Of a stretch of 64,000 nt of DNA, positions 22,216 to 33,194 are shown piece by piece. How positions within the stretch are numbered: the first letter of the stretch is position 1; the number at the start of each line of letters is the position of its first letter. Made by a program: the position numbers and the translations under genes. Under the pieces are notes generated by a model. That model worked only from the letters and a program-made list of their open reading frames with translations. It ran no database searches and had not been told where the DNA came from. The DNA lies in contig CM037781.1 in NCBI GenBank assembly GCA_021229015.1, positions 34,392,759-34,456,758 on the forward strand, read 5' to 3'. The stretch is from Solen grandis (Eukaryota; Mollusca; Bivalvia; Adapedonta; Solenidae).

Positions 22216-22499
22216 CAAGTTAAGATCTAAATAAATAAAAAGAAAGACAAGTGACAGGTAAACTAAACATCCGTTACTTCTCTTTAAATCTTGACATTAA
22301 ATTCCACTCTCAATTTTCACAAAAGAAACCAATTCAACACATTAATCATAATTCATAGTGCATAATTTGCTTATTTTAGGGTACATATATACACCACACA
22401 GTAATGTATCCCCGCGATACCACCCCCTCACACATTAGTCCTGGAACTACCCATATATAATGAGTACCAAGCTCAGTACCATGTCTTCAGCTTGTCGCT

Positions 22500-22565
22500 G
22501 TTTAGAGATCGAGCCCATGATCTCAAGGCTACGAGGCAGACACTCTATATATCTGCCTAATGGAA
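22500..22565 (-). mobile_element. tRNA-like SINE head, degraded
   Basis: The minus strand reads GGTTCCATTAGGCAGATATA, then CTCGTAGCCTTGAGATCATG, then GGGCTCGATCTC. This has a B-box-like end at tRNA-like spacing, but stems are poor. Confidence 0.3.
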
Positions 22566-22569
22566 CCGG

Positions 22570-23550
22570 TTAAATTATCATTAGCAAATGTTTTACAAAA
22601 TATAAAGACTTGAAACAAAACATATTAAGTATATGCACTTAGGGGAGTTTTGTATTTATGAGGAAACGAACGCATACCCGATAATCATACGCTCATTAAA
22701 ATAATGTTTTCAAAATATGCGTCAGTAAACGAAATGATTCCATAAACAAATTGGGTTTTATTGTGAACATCAAACCTAAAATGAATAAAGAAAGCACTGA
22801 TTTATTGGTGCTAATGTCGAAAAAATAAGAAAACTGTAAATCTGGTCAAAGCAACATAACAATCTGAAAAGGTTTGAAAGCAAAATGCATACAAAAGTGA
22901 AACAACATGAAATACATTTGGCTTGTTAACCGAGAAAGAATAAAACGTGTATGAAGAGTAGTCAAAAAAAGGAATACCAGTCCCCCTCGGAAGTAGAAGA
23001 AAAAAAATAAGACTATAATTTTGATCGATTGAAAACTACAATATAGAATCTACATTTATGAATTTGTAATATACGAACGTTAACTCTTAACGTAAATATA
23101 ACCAACAGAAACTCGATTGTTAAAATTATAATTTTCAAGTAACAATTTCAAGATTGTAATAAGCATTTTTTTTCTAAAAATATAATAAACATTTTGTAAA
23201 TACAATAAACATTGTAAATTGTAATATAAAGCACTGTAAAATCCAATTTAGAAAAACAAAGGATCTGGCAGACAATCCCTCCATTAATTTTGATATTTCT
23301 GTTTTTTATGTATATTTTTTTTCATTGAGTTTGGTACAAGTTCCAAAGGTTTAACACTCAACTTTGGTCACATGACGTGGGGAAGGTCGTCAAACAAAAA
23401 AAGACGAGACATTTTTTGCTTGTGATTCAGCTTAAATATAGTGTAAGATTCTAAAACTTTCGACCTGCTTTCCAGATTATGTTACCAGTTATGGTATGAT
23501 ACGATATATCTATCGTAGGATTATATTATCGTCATCAATTTGTCCTTGTT
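22570..23550. other. No gene recognised
   Basis: Very AT-rich, stops in all frames, no clear repeat. Confidence 0.35.
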
Positions 23551-23556
23551 AAAATT

Positions 23557-23768
23557 CAAATTTCGAGAAACTGAAAATGAAAACAAAATGTAAAGTGTTT
23601 GCAATGATTTATTGATGCATTGTTTTATTTTAATTTCATTTTCAAACTGGATACTCAAGCGTCAAATTTCAAGAAACTGAAAATGAAAACAAAATGTAAA
23701 GTGTTTGCAATGATTTATTGATGCATTGTTTTATTTTAATTTCATTTTCAAACTGGATACTCAAGCGT
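23557..23768. repeat. Tandem duplication, 106-bp unit x2
   Basis: The two units are nearly identical (CAAATTTC...CTCAAGCGT). Each unit is itself an inverted repeat: GAAAATGAAAACAAAAT at one side and ATTTTAATTTCATTTTC at the other, 15 of 17 positions complementary. Confidence 0.85.
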
Positions 23769-23769
23769 T

Positions 23770-24270
23770 AAACTAAATATTTTATCAGTCAGGTCACCAC
23801 AGAAATATCGACGGCTTATAAAAAGTTACCTGGAATAGAAGGAAAACACAGTATTTATGTTTGAATCAATGTGTATTCAAAACAATGAACAGGATAGCTA
23901 ATGGCATGTACAAGCGACAATTAAAGATATCATAACCACGTATATAAATGCTGATGTTTCAAGTGTTTTTGTTGTTGTTAATGTTGTTTCGTGAAATGCA
24001 TCAATAGCTAATACAAATTTAGATAGCAAAATCGATAACACAGAGAGAAAAAAAAAGCTGAATTGTGAAATATTGGATGAAATATAATCTGATAATTAAT
24101 CAAGGACATTGCTGCAGTGGGATGATAACAATTTAAATGATCAATTTACATGTAGTAAATTTGTATTACAAACTAAGTCAGTTATGTTTTGGCTACCCTA
24201 TCTGGATATTACATGATACCACAGAAAAAAATGAGAACTAAAAACTATGGTAAACCTTTTAGATATAGCA
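23770..24270. other. 3' flank of the secreted-protein gene; nothing else seen
   Basis: AT-rich, no ORF of note. It would contain the cleavage/polyadenylation site of the minus-strand gene ending at 24275. Confidence 0.35.
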
Positions 24271-24274
24271 TACA

Positions 24275-24551
24275 TTAGACTTTATTTTTGTTAATATAAA
24301 AAATGCACTGTGATCCAAAGGTAACTAACATGGCCTGTTGGGTAAGAACACCGTTGTAGAAAATGCTCTTTTCACAATTATCCCAGGAGCAATCTACTGG
24401 TTTAATCAAGTAACCGCCGAAAGGAGTAAGTATTAGCGGAAAGTTCCGAGTTTGGTTATAATACAAGAAAGGAAACATTACCTTTTTGCCGCACACAACC
24501 TTTTTGTGAATAACATACCCCTTAACATTACAGCCACCACAGTAGTCTCCC
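24275..24551 (-). CDS. Exon 3 (terminal) of the secreted cysteine-rich protein
   Basis: Opens with GDYCGGC and contains the last three cysteines of the domain. It then runs on for 68 codons containing CSWDNC and SQC, to TAA at 24277-24275. That length without a stop is unlikely by chance in DNA this AT-rich, which supports coding read-through. An AATAAA at 24286-24281 overlaps the last codons. Confidence 0.55.
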
Positions 24552-26858
24552 CTGTTGGGGTTTAAGCAAATAACGAAATGAATTCTTATATACTGACTAC
24601 ATATAAGGTACTGGTATGGTATGTCAAACAATAATTAATCCTTTACATTTTAAATTGAAGTTTAACGATGAACAAGTCAAATAAAATGTGCAATGTATAT
24701 TAAGCTCTGATGATTGTGTGGGATGTTCAAAACGTCTGGAAAGAAAACAATAATTGCTTTTATTTTAAACAAAATTAAGACTCTTTAGATTGAAAAGAAC
24801 AAAATAAAAAAAATAAGTAATGCATTTCATTTGTTTGAAACATGCTATTGTCACTGTCGCTTTAGCATCGTCACGTAACCCTAAAGTTGCAATGATAACA
24901 ATACAGTGTCAGAAAGGAATTTATAACAGTATTATTTTTTAATTTTAAATATGCTTTATATTAAATAACATACATATAATAATATTTGCGTTACAGTTTA
25001 ATGCATAATATAGTTATATGGTCGTATTAATTATACGTTATCTTAAGAACAAACTGTATGTACTAAGCTTTTGCTCAGTCATAGATGTTTCAGATTTTGT
25101 GTTAGAGAGTCAGTTCGACACAGGGAACCACACGTGGAACATCAAGAGGAAGAAAATACATCAGTGTATATCAGTTTTATAGTATAAGTTGAATTGAGCA
25201 AAATAAAGAAGAAAATATAAAGCTATCTACTACGGTCTACGCTAATTGCCCAAAGGGGTGAGTTGACAGAACGTAAACACATAAGATTCAGTAAAGTAAC
25301 AGAGAGTTAAATTTTAAATATTCATATGGAAGTTGAACTACCTTTCTTCCATTAACAATGTGTATATGTGTTTTCTTTTATCTATTTAAAGAAATGTCGA
25401 AATGAATTAAGCTTAAATTGTTTTCTCAAGACACCCATTGTAATTAAACGATGATATGATAAATGATGCTGTTTTCTGTTGGATAAGGGAAGACAAAACT
25501 ATGATCCTAATAGAACTCCAGCAGACGGTGCAGCATGTAAATGGACAAAAAAAATGGAATAAGGACATTATACACTATAAGTTACCGCCTTGGAACTGCC
25601 AGTCGACAAAAGAACCAACTTGGTTAATTCAACTAGCCCCGCATTCAGTGACCCATTTAAGTCCATAACATTAGCGTTTGTATCCCTGTTGTATCATAGC
25701 GTATTGAGTGTAAGCTGAGGGCCAAATCCGTAACAATTGCTAGCGTTAGGGTTAACTGAACGCAGCCCAGGCTTACCTCCTGAAAGTATTTCTCTGATAC
25801 GAAAAGTGTAAATAAAGTGAGACATGACCCTTTGATTCAGTCTATTATACTGAATATATTGTACAGTATTGATCTAATATGTTGATTGTAATCCAATAAT
25901 TGTAATTGGTCCGCGATGTTTACATTAGAAAACCATACAGAGTTCCAGTTTCTCATGATTCTTGGGTATTCCTTATCAAGTTTTCATGCTTATTTTGTTG
26001 TATCCCGTATAGAAAATATTTTTCATTAAGGTACAAACAAGGTGTTTAAAGAATGTTGCTCAAAAGCATGTAGCCCATTAGAAAGTCTATAGTATTTTTT
26101 TGTAGTTATCTCTTACTGTAAACATTCGTGTGTCTTGAATAAGTCATTGTGTTTGTTATTCTGGAGAAAGTTTATTCTAATCAAGAGAAATGTCAGCGTC
26201 GGATACCCACGACTGCCTATTACATCTGTCAGCCATGAATGAAGTAACGAAATGTGTGCTCGTGGTTTTCCGACGCTGGGGAAATGTTTTAAGTGCTAGA
26301 AACGCCTCAAACCTTTGGGGCTTCGATGTATCTATTCTTTAAAATGATGGAGTTTTCGTACTATCTGCCTAACATAATGATAAGGATAGCAATACTTACA
26401 CACATATGGAAGTTGGCTGCCCTCGGCAACTTTTCCCTAGACACTGGTGAAAAGGGCAATGTATTTCGTCAACTCCCTCTGGACATACCCTCAGGGCACC
26501 TGGATTTAAATCTGAAGACAGTGTATCTGAAAGGATTTCCTTAATATATTTTCCTTCCGAAATATATTTTGCTTTTGGCATGCATGTAGTTTAATTTTCC
26601 TAAAGTACTACATAATGAAAACTTTATTTGTTATCAAGCTGGAAGTATTGTCGGTTATTAAATGATTACGTTACTTACATCGGCAAATATACCTTAATAT
26701 TGGTCGTTTTTGCAAAATCTAAAAGAAGTACTTTGTCAAATGGTTAAACCGTAATTCCTTATGCCTATTAATTAAACAGGACTGCCCAGGTCTGAAATAA
26801 AGAATATTTTCTTACCAACTATAACTCCAAGCATAAAAAGAACGAAAGCAATCTTCAT
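24275..26858 (-). CDS. Small secreted cysteine-rich protein (CGGC-type domain), 3 exons
   Basis: Three minus-strand exons join in phase: 26858-26816, 26526-26400 and 24551-24275. Exon 1 encodes Met plus a hydrophobic signal peptide (MKIAFVLFMLGVIV) and ends at a TTG|GTAAGA donor. Exon 2, behind a CCTTTCAG acceptor, holds VCPEG-x5-C-x3-C-x4-C-x6-C and ends at a consensus GT|GTAAGT donor. Exon 3, behind CCCCAACAG, completes the split Val codon and gives GDYCGGC-x13-C. This pattern, C-P-x-G ... C-x3-C-x4-C ... C-x4-CGGC ... C, recalls eight-cysteine domains of secreted invertebrate proteins; I cannot name the family. Read-through of exon 3 to TAA gives about 148 residues in all. A donor (AAAAG|GTAATG at 24481) allows an earlier exit in phase 0. 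Two downstream acceptors in exon 2 (15 and 27 nt further) also keep frame. A disulphide-stabilised secreted protein is likely; its function is unknown. Confidence 0.65.
26194..26278. other. Long hairpin in intron 2
   Basis: CAGCGTCGGATACCCACGA (26194-26212) pairs with TCGTGGTTTTCCGACGCTG (26260-26278) at 17 of 19 positions, with a 47-nt loop. The stem is GC-rich in an AT-rich intron. It could be a MITE core or a structured RNA. Confidence 0.6.
26400..26526 (-). CDS. Exon 2 of the secreted cysteine-rich protein
   Basis: 127 nt, phase 1 in and phase 2 out. It carries the first five cysteines. The acceptor follows TCCTTTCAG and the donor is GTAAGT (26399-26394), the strongest splice site in the area. 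The 61-codon ORF that extends beyond the acceptor is intron read-through. Confidence 0.65.
26816..26858 (-). CDS. Exon 1 (signal peptide) of the secreted cysteine-rich protein
   Basis: 43 nt: ATG at 26858-26856, a Lys, then a 12-residue hydrophobic run. It ends in phase 1 at a GTAAG donor (26815-26811). AAAAATG gives an A-rich start context. Short phase-1 signal exons are typical of secreted proteins in molluscs. Confidence 0.6.
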
Positions 26859-27051
26859 TTTTACCGGTCTCGTTTAGCAGGAAACTTATGGACATAATAT
26901 ATATTGTAATAGAAAAAGAACCTGTTATATCTCTTAACTATTAAAATATTTTATGTGTCAAGTATGATATTATTTAATCATTTTCTTTGCCTAATTTCTA
27001 AACTATATACAGGAATAAACAATACACTTGCGAGTTTTGCTTTCTTACTGG
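26859..27051 (-). promoter_or_regulatory. Likely 5' UTR/promoter region of the secreted-protein gene
   Basis: Only about 190 bp separate the start codon from the MITE at 27052. A CAATATATATTATG stretch about 45 bp upstream of ATG could serve as a TATA-like element. This is inference from position. Confidence 0.3.
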
Positions 27052-27281
27052 TTAACCCTGACTCATTTTGACGCCCTCAATAGGTATCACATAAAGCCTG
27101 ATCTGCAGAAAACCATAGTTAAACCTTACCAAATTTAATTACAAAATCCTCATTTCCAGACCACTGAGGAGCAGCGAACAGCATAAAACCTGATCAGCCT
27201 GCGAGTTACTCGCAGGCTGATCTGGTTTTATGCTGTTCGCATAGGTCTTTTCATGGTTTCCTCTATGAGGGAAAGGGTTAT
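27052..27281 (-). mobile_element. TTAA-type MITE with long central hairpin, copy 1
   Basis: Ends are TTAACCCTGACTCATTTTGA and CCTCTATGAGGGAAAGGGTT. The target repeat is TTAA on the left and TTAT on the right. A 67-nt hairpin (27174-27240: GCGAACAGCATAAAACC ... GGTTTTATGCTGTTCGC) forms the core. TTAA plus CCC/GGG ends is the piggyBac-type signature. Other copies are at 50940 and 53533. Confidence 0.8.
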
Positions 27282-27534
27282 GGTTAAGGCTGTCCATTAC
27301 CAAAGATTTACCTTTTTACTGGCTTATCTATCTAGATGTTGATACCATGTATACGTCCATCATACATTGATTTTTATTTATTCCGTAGTTGGGCATTATA
27401 CCCAAGGATACAAACAAATGTTTGATATGTGTAAATGATCTCACCCAAGTCTTTGAAAAGGACAGCGACGGGAGAGAACTTGCATTTTAATAAGGCAGGG
27501 TAATATCTACTGAGAAGATTATTCCTTGATTTTA

Positions 27535-27705
27535 TATTTCGTGAAATCTCTAATTTCGTCTATTTCGTTGATACATATATTCGTGGACTCGTGTTCTAGA
27601 AAACGTGAGGTATATTCATTAAATATTCGCGAAAATTATTATTCGTGGATAAAGCCGTCCACGAAAACGACGAAAATTAGTAATCCACGAAAATTAATGA
27701 ATATG
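27535..27705. repeat. TTCGTGGA/TCCACGAA inverted-repeat element
   Basis: Several TTCGTGGA or TCCACGAA words occur in both orientations. ATATTCATTAAATATTCGCG faces TCCACGAAAATTAATGAATA. Probably a small palindromic MITE. Confidence 0.5.
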
Positions 27706-27903
27706 CAGTATTTGATTGATTAAATATCATTGATATATTATATCACGTCTGTATCTCTTCAGAAATGAAAGCATTAAATATTGGTTGATTCATATTTTAC
27801 CATTATTTTCCGTTCAACCATTTCAAGTCAGAAATAGAACATTGCCTTTAGTAATATGATATTAACAAATATGAGTTTTTTCGACTGCGTACTTTACAGG
27901 AAT

Positions 27904-28078
27904 CCCGGTAGGGACTTCGGATTTTTCATGTGAGGAAGCCTTCCAGCTGACTTGCGGTAGGTCGGTGGTTCTACCTCTGTGTACTCGGGGTCTTCCTCTA
28001 CCTATAATTAGCTGGACATCGCTATAAGATTGAAATACTATCGCAGCGACGGTAAACCCCAATACAACAACAACAACA
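27904..28078 (+). mobile_element. SINE-L subfamily 1, 5'-truncated, with TSD
   Basis: Starts inside the B-box region (CCCGGTAGGGACTTCGG) and runs to GTAAACCCCAATACAACAAC with an (AAC)n tail. It lacks the tRNA 5' half. The 13-bp duplication ACTTTACAGGAAT flanks it (27891-27903, 28079-28091). Truncation at the 5' end with intact duplication is characteristic of target-primed reverse transcription. Confidence 0.9.
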
Positions 28079-28174
28079 ACTTTACAGGAATTTGATTATC
28101 ATTTATGTTAATGATGACATAATATTGACGAGCTTAAGCTTAGTTCTTCTGAATCACTCACAAATATAATAAAC

Positions 28175-28178
<4 letters not shown>

Positions 28179-28213
<35 letters not shown>
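28179..28213 (+). repeat. Poly(A) tract of 35, preceded by AATAAA
   Basis: AATAAA lies at 28168-28173, immediately before the A run. It may be the tail of a retroposed transcript, though no body was recognised upstream. Confidence 0.6.
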
Positions 28214-28214
<1 letters not shown>

Positions 28215-28218
<4 letters not shown>

Positions 28219-28735
28219 AAGTTGAAGCTAAAGAATATTATTTAGGATAAATGACTCAATATATGCCATGTTTGTTGACCTTACCAATTTCGCTTTTGAT
28301 AGAAATTGACATTCTGTATAATTATTGAAATTAATTTATATCTTACCATCTATGTCGTCTTACAACGTTATCTAGATATAAACCATTAAAGTATGCACAT
28401 TTACTGAGGTGCTGTGATTCCTGAACATATTATTCAGTCTACATGAACAAAAGGGCGCACATTACTATTTCAAGCTATCAAGCTCCGAAAACAATCAATA
28501 TCCGCCATAGAAATATAAAACGGTCTGAGAAGAGTTTTTGACCAAATCCTGTAATTCAAAAACGTTAGTAAAAATAGTTATTACTCGAAAATGTGAGTGA
28601 TTTTAATAAATGGGTAAATGAAGAAATAAATGAATGAATACGGTGACGGTTATGTATAGACAGGACACACACAATGGACAATTTTACATGAACATCAACT
28701 CAATCAAAGACAAAATAAATTACGGTACTACGAGT
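28215..28735. other. No gene recognised
   Basis: AT-rich. If the LTR interpretation at 28740-29075 is right, part of this is LTR interior. Confidence 0.3.
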
Positions 28736-28739
28736 GACA

Positions 28740-29075
28740 AGACATGACATAAATGAAAGGAAAACATGCAAAAACTATGGCGGATTAGGTGTGCTATATA
28801 ATATAAAATGCATATAATATTGCTACTGCGACATCCTTCCCTTCACCGGAAAATGTCGTCGCGACATTTTAAAACAACTAATCCACATCATATATATATA
28901 AATCTTAGATATGAGTAAAAACTCATAATCCACACATACATTAGGTCGCTGCTTTACACTATCCCCTATAAGCAACATCGTCAAAGAAGACTTCCGGTTC
29001 AACAATTATATCCGCTCCCGCTGGTGCAAGAAAACAGTGTGGGCCTTCTACTTTAAACTGAAGCTGGCTATCTTC
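28740..29075 (-). mobile_element. Possible LTR-retrotransposon 3' end (ORF end, polypurine tract, LTR start)
   Basis: A minus-strand frame reading VEDSQLQFKVEGPHC, then FLAPAGADIIVEPEVFFDDV, stops at about 28946. It is followed by an AAAATGTCG-TCG-CGACATTTT palindrome at 28851-28871 and a purine tract (GGTGAAGGGAAGGA). The next bases, TGTCGCAGTAGC at 28833, would start an LTR with TG. The order fits a Gypsy-type 3' end, but no second LTR was found and the protein fragment is not recognised. Confidence 0.3.
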
Positions 29076-29079
29076 TACT

Positions 29080-29975
29080 TATACCTCACTGAAGTATATT
29101 ATCAATACAACGATGTTTCTCTGATGATAAATATTCTTTGGCACCATGCCAGAATTTAAATCGTCAATGAAGCTATACACTGAATTATAATTCAGATGTG
29201 CTTCAAGATTTTAAACAATTTCAATAAATATTTGGTTCAATTAATGAACTGATTTAACCAAGCTGGTGAAACCATCAAACTTCTCAGGTAAGTAATTCCA
29301 CAAAAAATATTTCCGCATGAGAAGAATAAGTCAACTGTACCACTCAATTGATGGCTTCTCCAAATTCACCACTAAACTCATTGACAATATCTGCACCAAT
29401 CTACAGCTTCTACATTTCAATACCAATTAAAAATAGATAACTATAAATAATTATTTTAAATGGTAATGTTAAATGATAATGTTTAGACACTTGCAATATC
29501 TTTTTTTAAATTAAAAAAATATCATGGAAAATGTTTTTGGATTTTGATGATGACAGTTCTCACACTATAAAACCTGAAAATGAGAATAAAAAGTCAAAAT
29601 CATACATATAGATCTACATCAGCAATATGTATATTACTGAATATGTATTTTCTCAAAATAAAATCAGAAAATAAATACAAGTGTCTATTAGCATAATATT
29701 GACTGTTTGATATATTTCCGGTGAAAATTAAGACACAAATTATATAGGAATTGAACGAACGAATTACCAATATCTTATTTATGGTGAAGTGTCCCAATGC
29801 AACAAAAAATATCCCTGTCACTTGTCAAGTGTTAATTGACGTATATTTTATTCTATTAATGGTTAATGTCACTTGATATTGCTGATATTACGAAACGAAA
29901 ATCAATATTAAGGTACACACATTGTCTTAAATACATTCTCTTGAATACATGTATCTGCTTCATCCGTTGTATGAT
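29080..29975. other. No gene recognised
   Basis: AT-rich. The minus-strand ORF at 29600-29821 has no motif. Confidence 0.35.
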
Positions 29976-29978
29976 GGT

Positions 29979-30987
29979 CTAACGAGTTTTCGGGGTACTA
30001 ACGAGATCGATCTAAATTCGCATATCAAATATCATTAAATTTGTCATTTATTAGCATAAGGGGGTGCAACAACAAATTTTGTCACTCCCTGTACACATTT
30101 GTGATCTTAAAATCATTTCGATCAAAACAAAGCAGCGTTCATTCTAATGTAGGTCAACGGTGATACCATAAAAAGTTACTAACAAGTTTTCGGGGTATTT
30201 ACAAATTAAGCTCAACCTAGTCTATTAGTTGAATATACATCAGAATTCCATCTCAGGGAAATAATGCTGTTACGATTTTATATTTATAGAGCCTTTATTT
30301 CGTCTGAGATGCTGTTCTGATTATTTTTTTTCTGATTGGCATCCACGATCGGAAAAAAGTTGCAACTTTATCCGGAAAAACTGCTGACCTTACACCCACC
30401 CCGTTCAACGATACTTTTTTTTTCATTTTAAACTTAATGACAATTACCATTGATGACACATATGGATAATTGAAACTTTTTTACACATATTCATCACAAA
30501 TTATATACTTTACACAACTTAAAAAGCTTATCCCGAAGCTATTTCCAACCCCTTAAAATTCATAGCAAATGTCCGCCATTTTTTATTCAAATTAAGCCAT
30601 CATGTGACTTATTATTCGGGTAATTGATAACATTTAGTTAGCTTTCTGCGCAAAATACTAAACCTGTAAGGTGTATTAACTTAAATAAAAACTATAAATG
30701 GATTTTTGTTTAAAATATGTAAATTTGAATAATTCAGACAAGTTTGATCTACAAAATAGCTATTAAATATGAGTTCAAGATTTAAATGAATTGGACCTGC
30801 ATCTTAAACATTGTCCCAAATTCACACAAGAAGTCACATGATGCCTTAATTTGAATATTAGAGTATGGTTGACATTTGTTTTGATCATATGAGACAGCGA
30901 AAACAACTCGTCATATCACGTTCTCACGCGCAAACGTTATAAAGGTAAAATACCCCGAAAACTTGTTATACCCCGAAAACTGGTTAG
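29979..30987. mobile_element. 1.0-kb non-autonomous element with 19-bp TIRs and iterated termini
   Basis: CTAACGAGTTTTCGGGGTA at 29979 is matched in reverse by CTAACCAGTTTTCGGGGTA ending at 30987 (18 of 19). The same word recurs inside as AACAAGTTTTCGGGGTAT (30181) and, inverted, as TACCCCGAAAACTTGTTA (30949). This iterated terminal motif may be a transposase-binding site. No ORF. Confidence 0.7.
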
Positions 30988-31065
30988 TCTACTGTACCAC
31001 CACAATATATGTAGACCCACGGTTTGCACACATTTGACGTCACACATATACCATATATTCGTCCT

Positions 31066-31135
31066 TTACCGGGTTCGAACCAACAACCAACTTATCAGCG
31101 CTCCATCAACGGCCAAAGTCCCACGTTGGTACCCG
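31066..31135 (-). mobile_element. tRNA-like SINE head
   Basis: The minus strand reads TTGGCCGTTGATGGAGCGC (A-box-like), then TTGGTTCGAACCCGG (perfect B box GGTTCGAACCC), at tRNA spacing. The acceptor stem does not close, so a SINE remnant is more likely than a tRNA gene. Confidence 0.5.
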
Positions 31136-31139
31136 TTGT

Positions 31140-32075
31140 GAGTAATTAATTTTATATGATTATTATTTTGATCTGTTACTGATAGACTCGGGTAACGATC
31201 CCCTGTAGTAATATTCTGGAATATTGGGATATGTTTCGCAATGCAGGTTTCATGGCTGGATACTTGCATTAATATCGGTAGAAAAGTGTTGTTTTTCTGT
31301 TTCATAGATCGTATAGATTGCAATAGGTCCAACGTATTTAAAGTAAAATTTATAGATGATTGAGATATTGTAATTTATCCGAGGAAGGTATGGACAAATA
31401 CCAATCGGAAGTGGTATCCCTTGTATTACATATAGTGATTTAAGACCCACATATAGTGCAAGACCACGTGGACATATAGTCTTTAGTATCAATCCATAAT
31501 CATGGCCTAAACTCTGCTGGCGATAGCAATGGCTATGCATGTCGTGTATTCGGATTACCAAAAGGCAATTTTGATTTGTATATCCTGTTGTTGTTTTTTT
31601 TGAAATTGGTAATTCTGAAATTGTTTTACCCAGAATTATTTAAAACTATGAGAAATGTATTCATGTTGTAAATGAAGGGCAACCATTTCATATATTTTGC
31701 GTTTACATCCTATTTGTATTGATAAGATTATATCCCCTAACTTGAAATGAAGTGTTTAAATCACCGTTACATTTGAAGAATTCTAATTCAAACTTTGGTT
31801 TGTGAATGATTATTTCTAGAAGAGCAATTATTTGTTGGTGTTACTTATATATATATATATATTCATAAACATATACAAAATATTTTGGAATTAAAAACTC
31901 TATTTCAAAATCAACCGAAGTATAAAATATTATATGCGGTATTATTGAGTGATTTCAGACTAAATCGAACCTAATTTCTTCATATAAATTTGTCTTCATA
32001 TAAAAAGAACATATTTCATATTATATAATACGAAAAGGGGGATTTATTTATGTTTCGGCCCTGTATCAGTGCAAA
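31140..32075. other. No gene recognised
   Basis: Includes a (TA)n run at 31846-31862. Overlapping minus-strand ORFs (31066-31561) show no domain. Confidence 0.35.
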
Positions 32076-32079
32076 ATCT

Positions 32080-32470
32080 CATCTAATCCGCTGAAAAAAA
32101 ATTACATTTAATTAAAATCTGACGAAAAGTTAGCATTTATGAAATGAAATTAAAAATTTGCATTCATTCAATCAGGCGAACGAAAAGCATTATTCTAACA
32201 CGATGAACTTTGAGCATTATTTCAATGTGATAAAAAATGAGTACCAATTTAATCAGACGAAGGGTTTGCATTAATTTAAGAGGATCGATCTTAACTTCTT
32301 GCCCTCTTAGATTAATTCTAACATCTTGACCATTATATCAAAATCAACGTCTCTATTTCTAACGTTTTGTCCTCTTAGATTAACATATTTCCCCATTAGA
32401 TTAATTTAACCTTCTCTTCCCATTAGACTAATGCGTACTTATTGCCTATAAGATCAATTCTAAATTCTTC
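32080..32470. repeat. Degenerate minisatellite
   Basis: Two related word sets: AATCAGACGAA ... GCATT (four versions, 32080-32275) and CTCTTAGATTAAT / CCCATTAGATTAAT (about five versions, 32300-32460), spaced roughly 25-65 bp apart. Strongly diverged. Confidence 0.5.
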
Positions 32471-32943
32471 ACCTTTTTTACGAGTCTCAGAGGCAATATA
32501 TTTAAGATAAGAATATCTGGCAAATATTCATTTCATAGGCAGTTAATTTGCAAAATCACGAAAATCAAACCAGGTAATAATCGAATATCAGTCTGCAGTT
32601 GATGTACTAAAATAAATGCAAAAATGATTATTTTATATTTTTCAGTAAATAATCGTTTGATGACTGCATCGTTAGAAATCATTTAATTTTTATTTGATGG
32701 ATGTATAACTGTTTCAATAGATGTTAACTGAGTATAATTTCATGGTAAGTAAATTTTCATATCAGTGAAAGGCCTTTTGCCAGGAAGATTCGTTTAGCTA
32801 GGTATACATGCAGTTTAACTAGGTTTACTAGTTTATAATTTTGTATGTATATTTCTCTTTAATGTTAATGCTGTGCATATATATTATGTTTCTGTTTGAT
32901 AGTTTGTTAATCATTTTTGGTAAGAAAGCAGGAATTCCTTTTG

Positions 32944-33120
32944 ATTTGACTATTTGGGTTTACCGTCGCTTCGACAGTATTTCAGTCATACAGCGACGTC
33001 CAGCTAATTACAGGTGGAGGAAGACCCCGAATTCACGGAGGCATACCGCAAGCCAGCTGGAAGGTATCCTCACAATTAAAAAAAAACGAATGACCCTGCC
33101 GATATTCGAACCCATGCTTT
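32944..33120 (-). mobile_element. SINE-L subfamily 2, 5'-truncated, with TSD
   Basis: Differs from subfamily 1 by TTGACTATTTGGGTTTACC in place of the GTT-repeat tail, CGCTTCGACAGTATTTCAGT, and a TTCACGGAGGCA block. The A-box half is absent. A perfect 13-bp duplication GGAATTCCTTTTG flanks it (32931-32943, 33121-33133). Confidence 0.85.
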
Positions 33121-33194
33121 GGAATTCCTTTTGTGTTTGTATTTTATCCAAATGGTTTCCTCTCTACCTACACAACCGTGCCGTGTACGTTTCT

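Noticed and set aside
31066..31135. Possible tRNA gene on the minus strand
   Set aside because: The B box is perfect but acceptor and anticodon stems do not pair.
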